This document shows positions 17,557 through 27,008 of a DNA stretch of 64,000 nt, piece after piece. Under the pieces are notes generated by a model that had not been told where the DNA came from, did no database searches, and worked only from the letters and a program-made list of their open reading frames with translations. Source of the DNA: Thermocatellispora tengchongensis (GTDB lineage Bacteria; Actinomycetota; Actinomycetes; Streptosporangiales; Streptosporangiaceae); assembly GCF_014202315.1 (NCBI RefSeq), contig NZ_JACHGN010000020.1, positions 62,001 to 126,000 on the forward strand, read 5' to 3'. Made by a program: the position numbers and the translations under genes. Position 1 is the first letter of the stretch, and every line of letters begins with the position of its first letter.

Positions 17557-17599
17557 CGCTCCGGCGACGCCCAGGGCCACCGCGCTTCCTGGAACTCAT

Positions 17600-17642
17600 G
17601 CAGGGGTACGCCGCGCAGCGCGGCGTACCCCTGCGGGTTTTG
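17600..17642 (+). terminator. rho-independent terminator after carbonic anhydrase
   Basis: Arms 17600-17615 and 17619-17634 form a perfect 16-bp stem with a three-base loop, followed by GGGTTTTGG. It lies 44 bp beyond the carbonic anhydrase stop. Confidence 0.9.
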
Positions 17643-18040
17643 GTCGTGGTCACCGGCACGACCGGGTCATACGGCCCTCCGGAAGTTCCGCGTCAGCACC
17701 TCGAGGTCTTCTTCGGGGTGAGCAGCACTTCGCAGGTCATGATGCAACATTCCGGCTTCCGGGCACCCCGCTTTCGTGCCGTTCCCGCAGCGTGCGGAAC
17801 TCCGTGCCGCGTTCCGCGTTTCCAAGGTGCCGACCACGAGCACAACAGCGCCCTCCCCGCACGGCTGGAGGAGACGGCCGCTGCGAAGGGCGCTTCCTTC
17901 GCGCAACCGACGATCGCCTGAGGCGCAGCACAGGGCGAGGACATCGTGCCGGTCGCCGGCTCGCGCCGCCTGGACCGGGTCGGCACGTTGGCCGGCGGCG
18001 GCCGCGCCCGTTTCAGTGCCATGGAGCCGTGGTGTGGGTC
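17643..18040. other. intergenic stretch without a supported gene
   Basis: About 400 bp between the carbonic anhydrase terminator and the amidohydrolase promoter. Open frames exist on both strands, but their composition (Ser/Arg/Pro-rich, no motif) does not support a protein. Base composition is slightly less GC-biased than neighbouring genes, so a decayed gene is possible but cannot be shown. Confidence 0.5.
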
Positions 18041-18096
18041 TTGACGCTTTCCACATAGCCCCCCAATAATCGATTGTCTCTTAGGCATTCGATTGT
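18041..18096 (+). promoter_or_regulatory. promoter and tandem ATCGATT operator of the amidohydrolase-SDR unit
   Basis: TTGACG (18041-18046) and AATAAT (18065-18070) form a -35/-10 pair with 18-bp spacing. ATCGATTGT at 18069-18077 and TTCGATTGT at 18088-18096 follow, exactly 19 bp apart, overlapping the -10 and the expected start of transcription. This placement suits a repressor site. The same arrangement recurs at 20109, 24596, 34749 and 34814. Confidence 0.7.
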
Positions 18097-18110
18097 GGGC
18101 TGGAGTGGCA

Positions 18111-19067
18111 GTGTCAGGAACCGGGCTCGTGGACACCCACGCGCATTTCCTCTTCGACGAGTACGTGACCGCGGCCCGGCGGGCCGGGCATGGCGTTCCC
18201 GATCGGATGCCCGCCTGGCCCGTGTGGTCGGCGGAGGAGCATCTCGCCCTGATGGACGAGGCGGGCGTGGAGCGGGCGGTGTTGTCGTTGTCGTCGCCGG
18301 GGGTCTGCTTCGGCGGGCCGGGGGAGAGGGCCGCGCTGGCGCGGGAGGTCAACGAGTTCGCCGCGGCGCAGGTGGCTGCGCATCCCGCGCGGTTCGGGTT
18401 CTTCGCCTCGCTGCCGCTGCCCTACACCGACGAGGCCGTGGCGGAGGCCCGGCACGCGCTGGACGTTCTGGGGGCGGCGGGCTTTTGCGTCATGTCCAAC
18501 GCCGACGGGGTGTATCTCGGCGACGAGCGGTTCGAGCGGCTGTGGGCGCTGCTGGACGAGCGCGGGGCCGTGGTGTTCGTCCATCCCACCGCGCCGCCGA
18601 ACGCCGCACTCGTCAGTCCCGCCCGCCCGTACCCGATGATCGAGTTCGTTTTCGACGAGGCGCGTACCGTGGTCGATCTGCTGTTCGCCGGGATCCTGAC
18701 GCGCTTTCCCCGGATCAGGTTCGTCGTCTCCCACAGCGGCGGCGCCCTGCCGGTGCTGCTGGAGCGGATCGACCTGTTCTTCAGCGATCCGGAGCTGGGC
18801 GGCGAGGCCGCGCGGGCCGGGACGATCCGCGAGCTGGTCGGCCGGCTGTGGTTCGACTGCGCGGGCACCCCGTTGCCCTTCGGCCTGCCCGCCCTGGCCC
18901 GGGTGGTCGGGCGGGAGCGGCTGCTGTACGGCAGCGACTACTGTTTCACCAGGCCGCCCGCCGTCCTGCGCCACGTCGCGGGGCTGGCCGGCGACGGTCC
19001 CCGCTGGCTGGAGCTCATGGCCGCCAACGCCGGCCGTCTGCTCGGCGCGTCCGTCGCCGCGCGGTGA
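18111..19067 (+). CDS. amidohydrolase family decarboxylase (ACMSD-like)
   Basis: 318-residue amidohydrolase-2 protein similar in motif order to 2-amino-3-carboxymuconate-6-semialdehyde and gamma-resorcylate decarboxylases. The metal-binding DTHAHF motif is at the N terminus; VFVHPTAPP, VVSHSGGALP and the catalytic Asp in LLYGSDYCF follow, all intact. Likely a metal-dependent decarboxylase or hydrolase of an aromatic or ring-cleavage product. Start: GTG 18111 has GGAG at five bases; upstream TTG/GTG codons at 18093 and 18105 fall in or next to the operator. It is 26 bp from the SDR gene and shares its promoter. Confidence 0.88.
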   Translation: MSGTGLVDTHAHFLFDEYVTAARRAGHGVPDRMPAWPVWSAEEHLALMDEAGVERAVLSLSSPGVCFGGPGERAALAREVNEFAAAQVAAHPARFGFFASLPLPYTDEAVAEARHALDVLGAAGFCVMSNADGVYLGDERFERLWALLDERGAVVFVHPTAPPNAALVSPARPYPMIEFVFDEARTVVDLLFAGILTRFPRIRFVVSHSGGALPVLLERIDLFFSDPELGGEAARAGTIRELVGRLWFDCAGTPLPFGLPALARVVGRERLLYGSDYCFTRPPAVLRHVAGLAGDGPRWLELMAANAGRLLGASVAAR

Positions 19068-19093
19068 ACCCCACCTTCGAAAGCAGGCGCCAC

Positions 19094-19960
19094 ATGGACG
19101 ACGCGCAGAAGACCTGGTTCGTCACCGGATGCTCCTCCGGCTTCGGGCGGGCCATCGCCGAGGCGGCCCTCGCGGCCGGCGACCGGGTGGTGGCGACCGC
19201 GCGGAAGGCGGAGTCGCTGGCCGAGTGGGCGGGGGCGTACGGAGGGCGGGTTCTGCCGCTCGCGCTCGACGTGACCGACCCGGCGCGGGCCGAGCCGGCC
19301 GTGCGCGAGGCCACCGAGGCGTTCGGGCCGATCGACTTCCTGGTGAACAACGCTGGCCGCGTGCACATCGGCGCGGTGGAGGAGGTGACGGACCAGGAGC
19401 TGAAGGGCCTGTTCGACCTGCACGTCTTCGGGCCGGCCAGGCTCGTGCGCGCGGTCCTGCCCCAGATGCGCGCCCGGCGTTCGGGCACGATCGTGCAGAT
19501 CTCGACGATGGGCAGCTTCTTCATCACGCCGGGGTTCTCCTCCTACACCGCGAGCAAGGCCGCCTTCGAAGGGCTGTCGGCGACGCTGGCGCAGGAGCTG
19601 GCGCCGTTCGGCGTGCGGGTGCTGATCGTGCAGCCGGGGGCCCACCGCACGCCGGTCTTCTCCGCCGGCCAGTCGTCCGCTGCGGCGGAGATGCCGTGCT
19701 ACGAGGACATCGTCGGCCCGACGCGCCGGTTCATCGCCTCCTCCGACGGGCTGCAGCCCGGCGATCCGGAACGCGCCGCCCGGATCATCGTGGAGGTCGC
19801 CCGCCGTGACGGCGAGCTGCCGCTGCGCCTCCCGCTGGGCGGCGACGCGTACGACAACATCACGGCCGCGCTGGACGCCATCGGCGTGAACATACGCGAG
19901 TGGGAGGCCGTGGCCCGCAGCACGGCCTACGGCGTGCCGGAGGTCGTGCCGCCCTCCTGA
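19094..19960 (+). CDS. SDR-family oxidoreductase
   Basis: 288-residue classical SDR of the longer type. Motifs are TGCSSGFG at the N terminus, FLVNNAGRVHIGA near residue 90 and YTASKAAFEG near residue 155. The extended C-terminal part (EDIVGPTRRFIASSDG onward) resembles SDRs annotated as ketoreductases acting on bulky substrates. It is the second gene of the unit led by the ACMSD-like enzyme and is followed by a hairpin at 19983-20015. Confidence 0.92.
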   Translation: MDDAQKTWFVTGCSSGFGRAIAEAALAAGDRVVATARKAESLAEWAGAYGGRVLPLALDVTDPARAEPAVREATEAFGPIDFLVNNAGRVHIGAVEEVTDQELKGLFDLHVFGPARLVRAVLPQMRARRSGTIVQISTMGSFFITPGFSSYTASKAAFEGLSATLAQELAPFGVRVLIVQPGAHRTPVFSAGQSSAAAEMPCYEDIVGPTRRFIASSDGLQPGDPERAARIIVEVARRDGELPLRLPLGGDAYDNITAALDAIGVNIREWEAVARSTAYGVPEVVPPS

Positions 19961-19982
19961 TCCGCTCCGTCGCCGCACTCCC

Positions 19983-20015
19983 GCACCGGGTCCGAGCCCT
20001 GCTCGGGCCCGGTGC
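19983..20015 (+). terminator. hairpin terminator after the SDR gene
   Basis: Arms 19983-19997 and 20001-20015 pair over 15 bp with one T-G wobble and a CCT loop, followed by TCGTGCTTTCC. It separates the amidohydrolase-SDR unit from the ABC transporter operon. Confidence 0.75.
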
Positions 20016-20072
20016 TCGTGCTTTCCCCGGGCTTGCCGGCATTTCGGACGGCGGCTCACACGGTTCCGGCTC

Positions 20073-20136
20073 TTGACGTGAACCAGCGGATGAACGATAG
20101 TCGGATAAATCGATTCTCAGAGACGCTATCGAATCT
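20073..20136 (+). promoter_or_regulatory. promoter and tandem operator of the NitT/TauT-type ABC operon
   Basis: TTGACG (20073-20078) and GATAGT (20096-20101) are 17 bp apart. ATCGATTCT (20109-20117) and ATCGAATCT (20128-20136) follow, again 19 bp apart and just past the -10 element, where a bound regulator would block initiation or early elongation. Confidence 0.7.
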
Positions 20137-20210
20137 GCTCTGGAGTCTCTGGCAAGTGCGGCGAAGCGCGCCGGATCTCGGGCCCGCAGCGCGTGTGCGA
20201 AGGAGCGACA

Positions 20211-21229
20211 ATGACAAGCCAACGACTCACCGTGCGTCCAGTGGCGCTGACCCGCAGGGACGTCCTGCGCGCCGGCGCCGTCGCCGGGTTGTTCGCCGGC
20301 GTGGTCGGATGCGGCTCGGACGGGGCGGGCGCGGGCGGGGGCGGCACCACGGCCATGCCCGCGCCCAGCCTGAACGCCCTGATCGGCAACGCGCCGCTGC
20401 ACGTGGCCATGGCCGAGGGCTACTTCTCCGGGGCGCGGCAGAAGGTGGAGCTGGCCGACGTGCTGGGCACCGACGTGATCCGCACCGTCCAGACCCAGGC
20501 CATCGTGGGCGTCGCCGGCGCCCTGCCGGCGCTCGTGGCCTTCACCAAGGGGGTCAAGGACCTGAGGGTGATCGCCCCGGTCTACTCCGCCGCACAGACC
20601 ACCTTCATCGCCCCGGCCGGTTCGCCCGTCTCCTCCGCCGCCGACCTCAAGCCCGGGATGAAGATCGGCGCCGCGCTCGCGGCCACGCCGCCGACGTACT
20701 TCGCCGAGGTCCTGGTCCGCGAGGCCGGCCTGGTCCCGGGCAAGGACGTGCAGATCCTCACCCTCGGCCGGGCGCCGGACGCGTGGACGGCCGCCAAGAA
20801 GGGCCTGGTGGACGTGGCCTGGTCCAACCCACCCTTCGACACCGGGCTCATCGCCTCCGGCGAGGCCAAGCTCGTCGCCACGGCCGCCGAGCTGGTGCCC
20901 CAGTGGCTCGACACCGCGCTGGTGACCACGGCGGCCAAGGCCGACGCCGGCCGCGACACGATCGCCGCGATCCGGCAGGGGCTGGCCAAGGCGCAGGCGC
21001 TGCTGCGCGAGGACCGCGACCGGGCCGCCGCCGCCTGGGCGCGCAACGCCCGGCTGGACGAGCGCGTCGCCAGGAAGGCCCTGGAGGGCGTGCCGGAGCG
21101 GGCCTGGGCCGCGACCGTGGGCCGCGAAGGGCTGGACGCCGTGGTGGCGGCGGGGGCCTCGATGAAGCTCGTGGCGGCCGGCGTGGACGCCGGCGCGATG
21201 CTCTCCGGCGACTTCCCGGAGGCGACCCG

Positions 21230-21233
<4 letters not shown>
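20211..21233 (+). CDS. ABC transporter substrate-binding lipoprotein (NitT/TauT family)
   Basis: 340-residue periplasmic-type binding protein. The N terminus has twin arginines (LTRRDVLRAG) and a lipobox ending VVGC, so it is probably Tat-exported and lipid-anchored. The body, with IGNAPLHVAMAEGYF and a VQTQAIVGVAG segment, fits the SsuA/TauA/ThiY fold that binds small organic anions. ATG 20211 has AAGGAG five bases upstream. Its gene overlaps the ATPase gene by ATGA and heads a four-gene importer operon inside the aromatic block; an aromatic or sulfonated acid is a reasonable but unproved ligand. Confidence 0.9.
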
Positions 21234-22035
<802 letters not shown>

Positions 22036-22039
<4 letters not shown>

Positions 22040-22833
22040 GCGTGCTGAACCTCGACCGTCCGCGGCCCCCGGCGCGGCCGGCGCTGCGGGTGCCCGCCTG
22101 GGCGGCGCGCGCCGCGCTGGCAGCCGCCCTGCTCGCGGCCTGGCAGCTCGCCGTGGCGAGCGGGGCTGCCGCGTCTGCGGGCGTGCCCGCGCCGCTGGAG
22201 TGCCTGCGCCGCCTGCCGGAGGTCCTCGGCGGGGCCCGCTTCTGGTCCGACGCCGCGCGCTCGCTGCTGACCACCGCCGAGGCGTTCGCCGCCGCGGCCC
22301 TGGCCGGCCTGGCGGGCGGGGCCGTGCTGGCCAGGTTCCCGCTCGTGGCCAAGATCCTGGAGCCGTACCTCGTCGGCGCGTACGCCGTGCCGGTCGTGGT
22401 GTTCTACCCGACCTTCCTGGTCGTCTTCGGGCTCGGCACGGTGCCGATCGTGCTGACCGCGTTCCTGATGGCCGTCGTGCCGGTCCTGCTGACGACCATG
22501 GTCGCGCTGGGGGAGCTGCGGCCCGCCCACCGCAAGCTGGCCCGCTCGCTGTGCTGCACCCGCGGCCAGGCGGCGCGGCTGATCCTGCTGCCCTCGGCGC
22601 TGCCGCTGCTGCTGCCCGGCCTCAAGCTCGGCTTCGTGTACGCGATGGCGGCCACGGTCGGGGCGGAGTTCATCGTCGCCGACGCCGGCCTGGGCTTCCG
22701 CATCGGCGAGCTGTACCGCAACTTCGAGGCGGTGGACATGTACGTGCACATCATCGTGATGATCGCCTTCGCGGTCGGCTGCAACAGCCTGTTCAACCTG
22801 GTCGAACGGATCGTGCGAAGGGATCTGACGTGA
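22036..22833 (+). CDS. ABC transporter permease (NitT/TauT family)
   Basis: 265-residue integral membrane subunit with about six hydrophobic segments. The coupling-helix region reads ELRPAHRKLARSLCCTRGQAARLILLPSALP, matching the EAA loop of SsuC/TauC-type permeases. The GTG at 22036 overlaps the ATPase stop. It probably forms a heterodimer with the next permease, since the operon contains two different permease genes rather than the usual one. Confidence 0.92.
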
Positions 22834-23588
22834 CGACACCGACCGTTGGGACCGCAGGCGCGCGCGGTCTCGTCGTCGCCGGGCGCATCGCCGTCCCGCT
22901 GGTGCTGGTGGCCGCGTGGGCCGCCGCCGCCGCGGTCACGCCCGAGATCGCCCCGGTCGCGGAGTCCGTACGCGCGGTGGCCGCCGCCTGGGCGGACGGG
23001 ACTCTGCGGCCGGACGTGCTGGACACACTGCAGGCCGTGGTGGCCGGGTTCGCGCTGTCGGCCGCGGCCGGCATCCCCTTCGGCGTGTGGGCGGCCCGCG
23101 GAGGCTACACCTACCAGGTCGTCGAGCCGCTGTTCGCCGGTACCGCGGCGGTGCCGCGCATCGTCCTGCTGCCGGTGTTCCTGTCGCTGTTCGGCATCAC
23201 CGTGGACGCCAAGATCGCCATGGCGGTTTCGGCGGCCATCGTGCCGATCGTGCTCACCTCGATGGCCGGCACCCGCACCGTCAACCCGACGCTGGTCAAG
23301 CTCGGCCGCTCGCTGGCGATGTCGCGCTGGGCCCTGCTGCGCCGGGTGATCGTGCCCGCCGCGCTGCCCGTGATCATGTCGGGGCTGCGCATCGGGTTCA
23401 GCCTGGCGCTGCTGGCGGTGATCCTGTCGGAGTTCGTGGCGGCCACGCGGGGCATCGGGCTGCGCATCCAGGCCGCGTACTCGCTGCAGCAACTGCCGCT
23501 GATGTACGGCCTGGTCGTGCTGGTCGTCCTGGTCGGCCTGGCCGGCAACCTGGCGATCTGGCTGGTGGAGCGGCGTGCCGCGCGATGA
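22830..23588 (+). CDS. ABC transporter permease (NitT/TauT family)
   Basis: 252-residue membrane protein with around six transmembrane segments and an EAA-type loop (VNPTLVKLGRSLAMSRWALLRRVIVPAALP). It starts at GTG 22830, overlapping the preceding stop (GTGA), and closes the operon at a perfect palindromic terminator. Sequence differs clearly from the first permease, supporting a heterodimeric channel. Confidence 0.92.
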   Translation: MTTPTVGTAGARGLVVAGRIAVPLVLVAAWAAAAAVTPEIAPVAESVRAVAAAWADGTLRPDVLDTLQAVVAGFALSAAAGIPFGVWAARGGYTYQVVEPLFAGTAAVPRIVLLPVFLSLFGITVDAKIAMAVSAAIVPIVLTSMAGTRTVNPTLVKLGRSLAMSRWALLRRVIVPAALPVIMSGLRIGFSLALLAVILSEFVAATRGIGLRIQAAYSLQQLPLMYGLVVLVVLVGLAGNLAIWLVERRAAR

Positions 23589-23601
23589 CCTGGAACGCGG
23601 T

Positions 23602-23633
23602 TGACCTCCCGGGCCGTACGGCCCGGGAGGTCA
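23602..23633. terminator. bidirectional terminator between the ABC operon and the VOC gene
   Basis: A perfect 32-bp palindrome (two 16-base arms meeting at 23617/23618) lies between convergent stop codons at 23588 and 23650. It can form a strong hairpin in either transcript. Confidence 0.88.
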
Positions 23634-23649
23634 TGTGTCGTTTCGGACG

Positions 23650-24555
23650 TCAGCGGGCCGAGTGCAGGCCCATCATGCCCGCGGCGATGTCCTCGGGGAG
23701 CATCCAGTCGCGCGGCGGGCGCGGCCCCCAGTTGTACAGGCCCTGCGATCCCTCGAACACCTCCGGCGTCCATTCGGAGTCGTCGATGATGCAGTCGAGA
23801 TCGGAGTAGTACTCCGAGAAGTTGCCGGCGGGGTCGCGCAGGTACCAGAACATGTTGGAGCCGATGTGGTGGCGGCCCAGGCCCCACGCGTGGCGCTCGG
23901 GGTGGCCCTCCAGCATCGCGGTCGCCCCGCGGCCGATCTCGTCCACGTCGGCGACCTCCCAGGCCGTGTGGTGCAGGTACGGCACCGGCGCCCGCGCGAC
24001 CAGCAGGTTGTGGTGGTCGGTCGAGCAGCGCAGGAACGACGCCTCGCCGCCGATGCTGTCGCTGAGCTTGAACCCGATGCCGCGCATGAAGAAGCGCTGG
24101 CTGGCCTCCTGGTCCACGCTGCCGACGACCACGTGGCCGAGCTTGCGCGGCCGTACGGGGCCGGTGCGCTCCACGGCGGGGGAGCGGCGGTTGCCGGGGC
24201 GGGGCTGCGGGGGCGCGGGCGCCGGATCGGGGATGCGCTCGGCGATGCGCACGGTGACGCTGATCGCCGTGCCGGGGTCGGTGGCGACGAGCCGGTCGCC
24301 GGAGCGGGCCGCCTCGACGCCGAGCCCGGCGAGATCGCGGGCGATGCGGTCGAGGTCGTCCGCGTCGTCCACTCCGACCGCCAGGGCCAGCAGACGGCGG
24401 CGCTCGGCGTGGACCACGCGCAGTTGCGGCCCTCCGTCCACGGTGTGCAGATAGCCGTCGGCGGAGGGCTGGAGACCGAAGTCGCGGTAGTACTCCCGCG
24501 TGGCATCGACGTTCGGGACGCCCATCGTGACGCCCACAAGCCGGTGGAGACCCAT
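23650..24555 (-). CDS. VOC-family extradiol dioxygenase
   Basis: 301-residue, two-module vicinal-oxygen-chelate protein. The N-terminal module (about residues 1-115) lacks metal ligands, and a proline-rich linker follows. The C-terminal module has the full type I extradiol triad: His in KLGHVVVGS, His in YLHHTAWEV and Glu in GNFSEYYSD. It should use Fe(II) to cleave a catechol ring next to the diol, the central step for the hydroxylases nearby. ATG 24555 has GAGG six bases upstream. It diverges from the GntR gene across a tandem ATCGATT operator. The substrate is inferred only as a substituted catechol. Confidence 0.88.
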   Translation of the reverse strand: MGLHRLVGVTMGVPNVDATREYYRDFGLQPSADGYLHTVDGGPQLRVVHAERRRLLALAVGVDDADDLDRIARDLAGLGVEAARSGDRLVATDPGTAISVTVRIAERIPDPAPAPPQPRPGNRRSPAVERTGPVRPRKLGHVVVGSVDQEASQRFFMRGIGFKLSDSIGGEASFLRCSTDHHNLLVARAPVPYLHHTAWEVADVDEIGRGATAMLEGHPERHAWGLGRHHIGSNMFWYLRDPAGNFSEYYSDLDCIIDDSEWTPEVFEGSQGLYNWGPRPPRDWMLPEDIAAGMMGLHSAR

Positions 24556-24595
24556 AACTGTCCTCTCCCTGTTCCTGTCCCCAGCGTAGCCAGGA

Positions 24596-24623
24596 GTATC
24601 CGATAATCGCAATAAGAATCGAT
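24596..24623. promoter_or_regulatory. tandem operator between VOC dioxygenase and GntR genes
   Basis: On the minus strand, ATCGATTCT (24623-24615) and ATCGGATAC (24604-24596) are exactly 19 bp apart, the same spacing as at 18069, 20109, 34749 and 34814. The second copy is degenerate (ATCG conserved). For the VOC gene the site overlaps a candidate -35 (TTGCGA). Confidence 0.6.
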
Positions 24624-24644
24624 AGTTAGCTCAGGATCGTTTCA

Positions 24645-24672
24645 TTGCCCAGAAGCGGTTTACTGGTAAGGT
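24645..24672 (+). promoter_or_regulatory. candidate promoter of the GntR gene giving a leaderless mRNA
   Basis: TTGCCC (24645-24650) and TAAGGT (24667-24672) are spaced by 16 bp. The ATG of the GntR gene begins seven bases after the -10 element, so the first transcribed base would be the start codon itself. No ribosome-binding sequence precedes the ATG, in agreement. Confidence 0.45.
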
Positions 24673-24678
24673 TGTCGT

Positions 24679-25386
24679 ATGGCCAGACGCGGAACTTCGA
24701 AAACCCTCAGCGGCGACGTCTACTCCCAGCTCCGCGACGCGATCCTGCTCGGCCAGGTGCGGCCGGGCGAGCGGCTCAAGCCCACGGCCCTGCGCGAGGA
24801 GTACGACGTCAGCATCTCCGTCGTCCGCGAGGTCCTCACCCGGCTGGCCGAGCAGCGGCTGGTCGTGGCCGAGCCGAACCAGGGCTTCTCGGTCGCCCCG
24901 CTCACCCGGGCGCACCTGGAGGAGCTCGTCGAGGCCCGCTGCTCGATCGAGGGGCTGGCCATCCGGATGTCCGTGGCGCGCGGCGACCTGGAGTGGGAGT
25001 CCAAGGTGCTGGCCGTCCACCACCGCCTCGAAGGCACCCCGATCTGGCTGGAGGGGCCGGAGAAGGTCATCAACCCCGAGTGGGTCTCGGTGCACGCCGC
25101 CTTCCACGCCACGCTGCTGGAGGCGTGCGGCAACAGCATCATCCTCGACGTCTGCGCCTCCCTGTTCGACATGGCCGAGCTGTACCGGCGCTGGAACGAG
25201 ACCGGCACCTCCACCGTGACCCGCGATGTCGCCAAGGAGCACCGCGACCTGGCGGCGGCGGCGCTGGAGCACGACGCCGAGCTGGCCGAGAAACTGCTGG
25301 TCGAGCACATCAGGACCACCCGCGACATGGCGCTGACCGGCATCCCGGCCCTCGCCCGCGAGGCGGCGGGCGAGCAGCCCGCCTGA
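24679..25386 (+). CDS. GntR-family regulator with FCD ligand domain
   Basis: 235-residue regulator. The winged helix occupies residues 10-75 (GERLKPTALREEYDVSISVV, then VVAEPNQGFSVAPL). The all-helical FCD domain follows, with its metal-coordinating histidines visible in HAAFHATLLEACGN, KEHRDLAAAALEHD and LVEHIRTTRD. FCD regulators commonly sense carboxylic acids. It is the only regulator inside the 18-39 kb block and is flanked by one copy of the block-wide tandem operator, so it is the best candidate for the block's controller. That link is inference; a regulator outside the window is possible. Confidence 0.92.
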   Translation: MARRGTSKTLSGDVYSQLRDAILLGQVRPGERLKPTALREEYDVSISVVREVLTRLAEQRLVVAEPNQGFSVAPLTRAHLEELVEARCSIEGLAIRMSVARGDLEWESKVLAVHHRLEGTPIWLEGPEKVINPEWVSVHAAFHATLLEACGNSIILDVCASLFDMAELYRRWNETGTSTVTRDVAKEHRDLAAAALEHDAELAEKLLVEHIRTTRDMALTGIPALAREAAGEQPA

Positions 25387-25412
25387 CCCGCCGCCCGGCG
25401 ACGGGCCGGATG

Positions 25413-25440
25413 ACGCGGCCCCGCGAGTGCGGGGCCGCGT
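25413..25440. terminator. bidirectional hairpin terminator between GntR and FAD hydroxylase genes
   Basis: Arms 25413-25424 and 25429-25440 form a perfect 12-bp stem with a GAGT loop, between convergent stops at 25386 and 25458. Confidence 0.8.
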
Positions 25441-25457
25441 GTTCCGCGCGTACCCGG

Positions 25458-27008
25458 TCACCCGCCCGCGTACGCCGCCGCGACCTCGCGCAGCGCGGCG
25501 GCGGCGTCATCGGCGTCACGCAGCACCGAGTGCGTGTAGTCGTCCGGCCGCACCAGGGCCGCGGCCGGAGCCGGCCCCGTCGCGGCGAGGGACGCGCGCC
25601 AGGCCGCGTACACGCCCTCCACGTCCTCGGCGTGTCTCCCGTCGCCCAGATCGGCCAGCGGCACCACCGTCACCGGCACCGGGCTCGCCTCCGCGACGGC
25701 GCGCAGCCGCGGCCCGCCCTCCCAGGCGACCAGCCGCCAGCCGCGCCCGAAGACGTCGTCGGCCAGTCCTTCGGCCGCCCCCAGGCGCACCGTGCCCTGC
25801 ACCGAGGGCCGCCCGGTGCGCGGGTCGCCGTGCCGCAGCACGCCGGGGCCGAGACGGGGACGCGGCGGCGGGACGGTCTCGCCACTGCGGGCGCGCTCGG
25901 CCGTCATCCGCCGGTCGCGCAGGGCGGCCTGCTCCGGATCGGTGACGCAGATGATCTCGCCGAGCATCATCGAGTACTCCACCAGGTCCCTGACGTGCGG
26001 CGCCCGCTCGGCGCCGTAGGTGTCGAGCAGGCCCTCTCCGGCCGCGCCCGACAGCACCGCGTCCAGCTTCCACTCCAGGTTGCACACATCGCGGAACCCC
26101 GAGCACATGCCCTGCCCCGCGAAGGGCGGCATCTGGTGCGCGGCGTCCCCCGCGATCAGCACCCGCCCGCTGCGCCACCGCTCCGCCCAGCGCGCCTGGA
26201 ACCGGTACACGGTGTGCCGCTCGATCTTGGAGTTGAGGTCGTCCACGCCCCACGGCGCCAGCAGCTCGATCGCCTTGTCCAGGGTGTTCAGCTCGGCCGG
26301 GTCCTCACCGGGCAGCACCATGAACTCCCAACGCCGCCGCCCGGGGCCGGAGGGCGTGACCGTGGTCGGCCGCGCCGGGTCGCAGAGCTGCCAGGCCCTG
26401 GGGGTGAACGTCATCGGCACGTGCGGCACCACGTCCACGATCAGCCAGTCGAAGAAGAAGCCCAGATCGACGGCCTCGATGCCGGCCGCCCGGCGGACGA
26501 AGCTGTTGGCGCCGTCGCAGCCGACGACGTAGCGGGCGGTCAGCTCGCCGCGCTCGCCGGTGTGGGAGAGGGTGGACAGCCGCACCTGGCCGTCCTCCTG
26601 GGCGATGCCGGTCACCTCAAGCCCGCGGCGTACGGTGACGGTCGGCTGCCCGGCCGCGAGCCGGCACAACGCGTCCTCCAGCTCCGGCTGGGAGAAGTGG
26701 TTGGCCGTGTGCCAGCCCGACTCCCCGCGCCCGCGCCAGTCCACCGCGAGCAGCGTCTCCCCGGCGGCGTTGCGCCACTCGTACAGGTCGTCATACGGCT
26801 CCACCACCGGGGAGGTGTCGCTGCGCAGCCCCACCCCCTGCAGCAGCCGGGCGACCTCGGCGTCGAAGTGGACCGCGCGCGGCAGCCGGAACGGGCTGGG
26901 CCAGCGCTCGGCGGCCACCACCTTCCAGCCGCGCCGGCCGAGCAGGATGCTCAGCATCTGGCCGACCGGGCCGTAGCCGACGATCGCGACGTCGAATTCC
27001 GGGGTCAT
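25458..27008 (-). CDS. FAD-dependent aromatic hydroxylase (MhpA-like)
   Basis: 516-residue group A flavoprotein monooxygenase. Motifs: dinucleotide fold VAIVGYGPVGQMLSILLG at the N terminus, the FAD/NADPH motif GCDGANS near residue 165 and AGDAAHQMPPFAGQGMCSG near residue 280, plus a thioredoxin-like C-terminal region seen in MhpA and phenol hydroxylase relatives. It should add a hydroxyl group to a phenolic acid to yield a catechol. The ATG at 27008 overlaps the LivM-type permease stop (ATGA), making it the last gene of the importer operon and tying uptake to ring hydroxylation. Confidence 0.92.
   Translation of the reverse strand: MTPEFDVAIVGYGPVGQMLSILLGRRGWKVVAAERWPSPFRLPRAVHFDAEVARLLQGVGLRSDTSPVVEPYDDLYEWRNAAGETLLAVDWRGRGESGWHTANHFSQPELEDALCRLAAGQPTVTVRRGLEVTGIAQEDGQVRLSTLSHTGERGELTARYVVGCDGANSFVRRAAGIEAVDLGFFFDWLIVDVVPHVPMTFTPRAWQLCDPARPTTVTPSGPGRRRWEFMVLPGEDPAELNTLDKAIELLAPWGVDDLNSKIERHTVYRFQARWAERWRSGRVLIAGDAAHQMPPFAGQGMCSGFRDVCNLEWKLDAVLSGAAGEGLLDTYGAERAPHVRDLVEYSMMLGEIICVTDPEQAALRDRRMTAERARSGETVPPPRPRLGPGVLRHGDPRTGRPSVQGTVRLGAAEGLADDVFGRGWRLVAWEGGPRLRAVAEASPVPVTVVPLADLGDGRHAEDVEGVYAAWRASLAATGPAPAAALVRPDDYTHSVLRDADDAAAALREVAAAYAGG

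Noticed and set aside
17598-18058. Several open frames on both strands between the carbonic anhydrase and amidohydrolase genes
   Set aside because: They overlap the terminator hairpin, have low-complexity Ser/Arg/Pro-rich translations, no ribosome site and no recognisable motif.
25413-25440. GC palindromes such as this considered as operators or attachment sites
   Set aside because: Position between convergent stop codons and hairpin geometry fit terminators better; no integrase or repeat pair is present.
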